DNA of 64,000 bases, from NCBI GenBank assembly GCA_024305405.1, contig JAKNDB010000079.1, positions 2,284,501 through 2,348,500 on the forward strand, written 5' to 3'. Position 1 is the first letter of the stretch; every line of letters starts with the position of its first letter. The position numbers and the translations under genes were made by a program. The notes beneath the pieces are model-generated. The model saw nothing but the letters and a program-made list of their open reading frames with translations, searched no databases and was not told the origin of the DNA. The DNA is from Dirofilaria immitis. Taxonomy: Eukaryota > Nematoda > Chromadorea > Rhabditida > Onchocercidae. This document shows, in pieces, positions 58,287-64,000 of this stretch.

Positions 58287-60628
58287 ATGCTTCTGGAATT
58301 AGCTAGTTCATTTGCCAATCAATTTGGAAAAGGATATGGTATTTTTGAAAATGGAGACGGGAGACTTCCCTAAACCGTCGTGATTTGGAAAATCGACGTC
58401 AAGTACGTTTCTGAAACTTAGTATCATCAGAATCCAATATTTTCAACAAATATTTTATTAAAATTCCATCAAACATTGTCATTTTTTAAGAAAAGTATTT
58501 TCAGATCGATGAAATCTGTCGTTCTCTAATGCTCAGTGACGATGATTTAAAACAAGTAATGAGTAATTTGCTTAAAGCAATGGAAAAAGGCCTGGATAGT
58601 AAAACTGGTTTGTATTAGCTCTAATTTTCTGTGCTTGAAATTTAATAGAAATGAAAAAAAAGTGAGAGAAAAAGTTAGAATCTATCTCTAAAATATTTTT
58701 TCATCGATAATTATTCATGTTGAAGTTACGTTTTATTTAAGAAGTTTTTTTAGTCTTAAATGTATAATAAATATATGTGTAATGGTTTTACACTTTACAT
58801 GGGTGACAAGGAAGTATCATGTTGGATTGATGTAATTACACATATGTAATGTGAAAGATACTTCAGCTTACTTATACTTTATACTTACCCTATCTGATTA
58901 ATTTTCAGCACCATTGGCAGCCGTGAAAATGTTGCCTTCCTTTGTTCGCGCAGTACCGAATGGTACTGAAATTGAAATTTCCTTGCGCTCGATCTTGGCG
59001 GTACCAATTTTCGTGTTCTGTTGATTAAGTTGGATGGGCGAGATGCCGAAATGACTGGAACAATCTTTCGTGTACCGGATAATGTAATGCGTGGCACTGG
59101 CGAAGCGGTATATAAATATTCATTTCAATTTTAAAAATTTTTCGATATATTTTCACCATAGATTATTTTTCTAAATGTCAAGATGTTTGTTAGCTCTAAA
59201 GTAGTGATTTTATAGCTTTTCGATCATATCGCGGAGTGCATGGCTCGTTTCATGGAAGAAAAAGATATCAAGAATTCTGGAAAGCTTCCACTTGGTTTCA
59301 CATTCTCATTTCCATGTCGACAGGAAGGTCTGACGTGTGCTAAACTTATCAACTGGACTAAAGGTTTCAGCGCGAGTGATGTTGAAAATAAAGACGTTGT
59401 TACATTGTTACGTGAAGCTTGCCAACGCCGCAAGGTTCTCTTTTACATATTGAAGTGCAAAAAACTTCCTCTATTATGAAGTATCACAATTTTTCTTCAG
59501 CTACATGATTTTTTTTCTCTTTTATTCCAAAAGCCATGAATTGAGTTTTGGCTTTTCAGGATATTGACATTGACGTAGTAGCTGTCCTGAACGATACAGT
59601 TGGCACGTTAATGGCTTGCGCATTCAAAGAAAATACATGTCAAATTGGCGTTATCGTTGGTACAGGCAGCAATGCGTGCTATATGGAAAAAATTAAAAAT
59701 TGCGATAAACTGAAAGACATGCATCTAGAAGAAGACGGAATGCCAGATGAGGTATTTTAATCAAATTTAATATTTCTATCAAAATTTTTATCAGAAGAAA
59801 ATGAGAACCAAACAAAGTGACACAGATCATGCAAAGAACCGAGAAAACCGTTTCGTAATATTATGAATAAATGAACGAATAAGAAAAAGTCGTTATCATT
59901 GACCAATTTTAGATGATCATTAATACTGAATGGGGAGCATTTGGAGATGATGGGACTCTGGAATTCTTACGTACTCGTTTCGATCGCGAAGTAGATGAGC
60001 AAACGATAAATCCTGGCAAACAACTGTAAGATTTGCTTACTTTTTCTGTTTTTTCTTCTTTGGAAATGATTTTTATCGATGGGTTCGATTTTAATCTTTG
60101 ATGGAATTTGGTCCGATCATAGACGGTTGTCGCTTATGAATTATCTTATTGATTGTCTCTTCGGTACAATCATTTTTTTATTGAAGTCCTCCTGGTGCCA
60201 ACAATTCGTTGAAACAGAATTTTAGCTTATTTATGTAGGAGCAGCGCCTAAGCTTTTTTTGGATCTTCTGCTAATGAAAAACAGTATTGCATTGGTCAAG
60301 TTTATAATGTTCTTCACAACTTTTTGATAGTTCACTGAAGCAATACCTTGCCTTACCTTATTTCTCGACTGTCTTCCGAAGAAGAAATATTGCTTTCTGT
60401 TAGTCCCGTCAAGTAAATTGGCATAGCAAATGCCGTCTTTCGTCTTTCTTAGATAGGATTTTCGATTCTGAAATATTTTTCGATATGCATTACAGGAGCT
60501 TCCGCAATTAAGTCGGCTCATTGCAGCGGTGTTTTCGAAGCCTGTATTTCTATGATTCTACGGGCAAAAGCACTATCAGTTGACTCCGCTGCAAAGTTTT
60601 TCTGACTGCGAGTTGCTTTAAACGCATG

Positions 60629-60671
<43 letters not shown>

Positions 60672-62216
60672 TATATATATATATATATATGCTGCTTGAT
60701 TATTTTTTCTTTTCGATATTGTGTGAGTAGCCAAAAAAGAGTGAATGATGAAGTCCGATAAGGGACTGCAGAATCCCGATCACAGCACTAATAAATTTTC
60801 AAATAATTTAAATTCAAAAATTTTGTTGAAGAAATTTTTGAAGACATTTTTCGTGTGGTATGGAATTTCATATCGAAGGAATTTTTTTAATTTTTTCAGT
60901 ATAGTACATTGTGATCTGTTCTGCAAGTAACCGTTAAATTAAGGGTATCAAAACGAAATAATTTCATAATTTTATAGCTCAGATTTACAGATTTGAGAAA
61001 ATGATCTCGGGTATGTATATGGGAGAACTCGTTCGTGTCATTCTAGCTCATTTGGCACATAAGAATCTTCTTTTCAACGGCGATTATGAGGCCATTTCAA
61101 AGCCACATTCATTTCCAACTAAATTTGTTTCTGAAGTTGAAAGGTATGATTGAAAATGTCAGTTAGTCCTTGAAAATAAAAAAATTATCATTCCTACAAA
61201 AAAATCTTATTTGCTATTATCTCATGGCTATATGAAAAATATAAATTTAAAAATTCGAATTTACATCTTCTATATGAATCGTAGTTCATGTCATTTCACA
61301 AAAAAATTTCTTATATACTATTTTATGTTTATATTACATTGCAATTCTATTTCAGAGAAATTATGGAAGACGAAGAACAGAATTTCTCAAAAACAATGCA
61401 GATTTTGGAAGAAATTGGAACCGAACAGGTATCAGTCGCCGATTGCATCAATGTTGCTTATGTATGCTCTCTTGTTAGTACGCGGTATGTAAATTACTTT
61501 TACTCTTATCTTACGCAGTATTATGTATAGATATATATAAATATTCAAATTACATTTCAAAAGAGTATCAGTCAAGTCTAACTAAATTTCTAAGTCTACC
61601 CAAATTTTTTAAATTATCGCAAATTTTTCGCGCATTTGTTCTTTAAAAATGGTCCATTTCAGAGCTGCACATCTATGTGCTGCTGGTATAGCAACACTGT
61701 TGAACCGAATGCAAAAACCATTTGTGACGGTTGGTGTTGACGGTTCCGTTTATCGATTTCATCCCACTTTTCCGCGTCTTCTTGATGAAAAAATAGAGCA
61801 ATTGGTCGACAAGAAATTAAAGGTGGTCTTACCTATATTTTTTCTGAAATAATCAATCAACGTACTAGTAAGCATTGGAATTATTTGTTAATGATGAATC
61901 AATTTATGTGCTAAATTCACAGCTTTTATTTCTGCCACCTTTCAGTTGCAACCGAATAAGAATCTTAAAAAAAAAGAAAAAGTGGAAAAAGTGCAGAAAT
62001 GATTACTTGAAATTCCAACCAGTTTTTTACTCAGAGACTGGAAAATTTGACACTCTATTGCATTTGCAATTTTCTGTTTCGTTTGCAAAAATTGCAATTC
62101 TTTTGCAGTATCAACTGATGCTATCAGAGGACGGAAGTGGTCGTGGAGCTGCGTTAGTGGCAGCAGTTGCATCGCGAATCAGAAATGAAAATTGTTCGCA
62201 GACGCCTGATAATTGA
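58287..62216 (+). CDS. Hexokinase (single-domain, about 50 kDa)
   Basis: Exons: 58287-58402, 58505-58607, 58909-59107, 59216-59434, 59560-59751, 59913-60025, 60991-61143, 61356-61484, 61663-61822 and 62109-62216; about 497 residues. It phosphorylates glucose at C6 with ATP, the first step of glycolysis. Seen: regulatory-side helix [17 protein letters not shown], phosphate loop [14 protein letters not shown], sugar-site block [12 protein letters not shown], catalytic Asp225 in [52 protein letters not shown] and the adenosine loop [16 protein letters not shown]. One missing base in exon 3 (A/T run near 58977-58980) must be restored to read FLALDLGG. Exon 1 needs one more C at 58368-58370 to run into [11 protein letters not shown]. 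The exon 1 start is the weakest part; everything from exon 2 on is secure. Confidence 0.93.
60026..60990 (+). other. Long hexokinase intron with a compositionally different insert and a TA repeat
   Basis: Other hexokinase introns are 100-340 nt; this one is 965 nt. About 60110-60610 is less AT-rich than nearby introns and holds a 96-codon minus-strand frame (60231-60521) with no recognised domain. A TA microsatellite (about 60637-60690) follows. It may be an old mobile-element fragment, but I found no terminal inverted repeats or target-site duplication. Confidence 0.45.
60637..60690. repeat. (TA)n microsatellite in hexokinase intron 6
   Basis: A run of TA repeats interrupted once by TATC. 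Its length is likely unreliable in this assembly. Confidence 0.85.
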
Positions 62217-64000
62217 ATTTATGCCGCATATTTTGCTCTAATTTTTGCAAATTATGGGTGCTATCTCGAGATTTGTTTTGTTTTTTCTCTATACATTTGT
62301 TGAATTTATCATTAATTTCAGTAGAATTCATTCGTATATATCTCTTATTTGTGCATGCGTTTTTGGTCGTATTTACAAGCGGTAACCGAATCAGCAATAG
62401 CAACAACAGTTTATTAAAGCATTTGCGTTGCAAATTTAACATTAGACTGTAATATTTCGTTAATCCTATAAATTTTTCTTGTAAATTATCATTTCACCTC
62501 TGATGCATCCATAACCTTTATATCATTTACATTAATTGTATTATTGATATATCGCAAATTGTAAAAGAAGACTCGATTTTAGAATATTTGAAAAAACATT
62601 TCCTGAGTTACCCACTTTTTTCTTAAAAATGCCTTAAAATAATAAAAAGAGCTTTTGGGGAACGAAATAAATTATTCTATATTTTTTCGTTATTTTGTCG
62701 TATTATTATCCTTCCCAAATTTCCGAAACTGTATATCGGAATCATTTATTCGACATGAATCATCAATATCTGTTTGCTGAATACTCATTATAATCAACAT
62801 TTACTCAAATTTTATTGCATGCTAAAATTCTATATTAAATTATTCAAGACTCTTATTTATTTAAGCGCAGTATGTGTAGAAGGAAAAAAAATAATTGGTA
62901 TTACTTTATCCATCTTCAAATCAGTAATGTTTTTTCTCTATATTTGTTTGCAGGAAAATAATCTAGTATGTCAACATTCATGAGTGAGCATTATGTAGGC
63001 ATGATCCATAAATTTGCGCTTGTCAGCGAACCATCGTTTTATCGATTGTTTGTTCGCTTGTGATTTCTTAAAAAAGAAAATAAGGATTGAGATTTTAGAT
63101 TTCATTGGTATATAGCATATCCTTGTTTTTTTTTGTCTTTTTGCTCGTTTGATTTCATCAATTCTATCCACTTCGATATTTTATTCGCAGTTGTAGTAGT
63201 TATCAGTACAGAAGAACAGCTTATATATCATTATCAGAGATAGCTTATATATTATAATCAAAGATAATATTTTTGTCTTTCCTGAAATGATTGCAATTGA
63301 ATTTTGTATCATCTCCGTTATCTCAAACTCAGATTAACGTCTTTTCATTTTATGTGTTTTTTTAATTCTAACTTAGGCGGTTTAGTTTTCTCCTCTCGGC
63401 GAATCTCTCATAGGTTCAAATTTCCCATATGTTATTGTAAGCACAATAAAGGATATTCAGTACATTCCTTTTCTCATTTTAAAGCAGACAAATTTACATA
63501 CAAACTTGAATTTATTTTCATAATCACAGACAATTTTCAATTTTATATAATATCGTTATCAAATGAAAGGATCAAATAAGGAGGTTCAAGAAATGATCAA
63601 TCGAATTGTTGAAAAAAGCTGAAAAAGTTTTGAAATTGTTTTATTTCTTAATAAACTTCTCACTCTTCGGATTTTTTAGATCTACGATAAAGGAAAAACA
63701 AAGTTATAAATTCGTATCATTTCCTTGGGTTAGTAACGGAAATAGTCATCGAACTATGAAATAATATTATATGATAAAGGCGTATAGTTTTATGTTAGTC
63801 TAACGTGAATATTACGTATGCACGATGATATTTGGTAAATGTTGTGACCTTGTGACCTGAGTTGACAGTTTTTTTAAAGTATTTGCTTAATTCTGCTTTC
63901 ATTAATAGTCTGTCTCATCATTTAGGTATTACGGATATTGAATATTTAAAATTACGGTATTTTCTTTAGTTTTTCATGGGGAATATCATTATTTCATCAA
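62217..64000. other. 3' flank of hexokinase, no further gene recognised
   Basis: The hexokinase 3' UTR lies at the left. AATAAA hexamers at 62641-62646 and about 62675 are candidate poly(A) signals. The remaining 1.3 kb is AT-rich, and its short ORFs show no motif, splice pattern or phase linkage that I can support. Confidence 0.5.

Noticed and set aside
60231..60521. 96-codon minus-strand ORF in the hexokinase intron
   Set aside because: No recognisable domain and no promoter or splice evidence. Mentioned only as part of the odd intron.

Overview
The window looks like nuclear DNA of a parasitic nematode, probably a clade III or filarial-type worm. It is very AT-rich. Genes are cut into many exons of about 60-300 nt by introns with GT...TTTYAG borders. 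Several start codons lie just behind a splice-acceptor-like TTTCAG or TTTTAG, as expected for spliced-leader trans-splicing. The protein matches are animal families. The species assignment is inference.

Layout, left to right. (1) 300-4134 (+): 3' part of a UBAP2L/Lingerer-like RNA-binding protein. (2) 5583-7855 (+): mitochondrial Xaa-Pro aminopeptidase 3 (XPNPEP3-like). (3) 8300-12811 (-): Neto/SOL-2-like membrane protein with two CUB domains, one LDL-A domain and one membrane span. (4) 13289-18928 (-): U3 snoRNP WD-repeat protein UTP4 (cirhin). (5) 20405-25590 (-): beta-catenin. (6) 26697-34148 (+): SNRK kinase, divergent from beta-catenin across about 1.1 kb. (7) 36128-42668 (+): mitochondrial leucyl-tRNA synthetase (LARS2-like). 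(8) About 130 nt later, 42800-45503 (+): a small unrecognised gene, possibly in an operon with LARS2; its single intron holds rearranged copies of LARS2 exons. (9) 45.5-58.3 kb: gene-poor, with several short tandem repeats and one isolated exon-like block at 50915-51027. (10) 58287-62216 (+): hexokinase. (11) 62217-64000: nothing recognisable.

Exon models were built by hand from reading frame, splice phase and remembered family motifs. Six of the eight gene models need small frame corrections, about 18 in all and mostly a missing base in an A or T run. Every correction restores both the conserved protein and the splice phase. This looks like leftover homopolymer error from a long-read assembly rather than gene decay. 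UBAP2L and UTP4 need none.

I found no CRISPR array, rRNA or tRNA gene, complete transposon, viral element or clear new system. The most unusual items are the composite LARS2 duplication, the small gene whose last exon borrows its splice acceptor from that duplication, the degenerate LARS2 editing domain, the cluster of GATA-type motifs in the Neto-like first intron, and a nematode beta-catenin that keeps the vertebrate-type C-terminal PDZ ligand.
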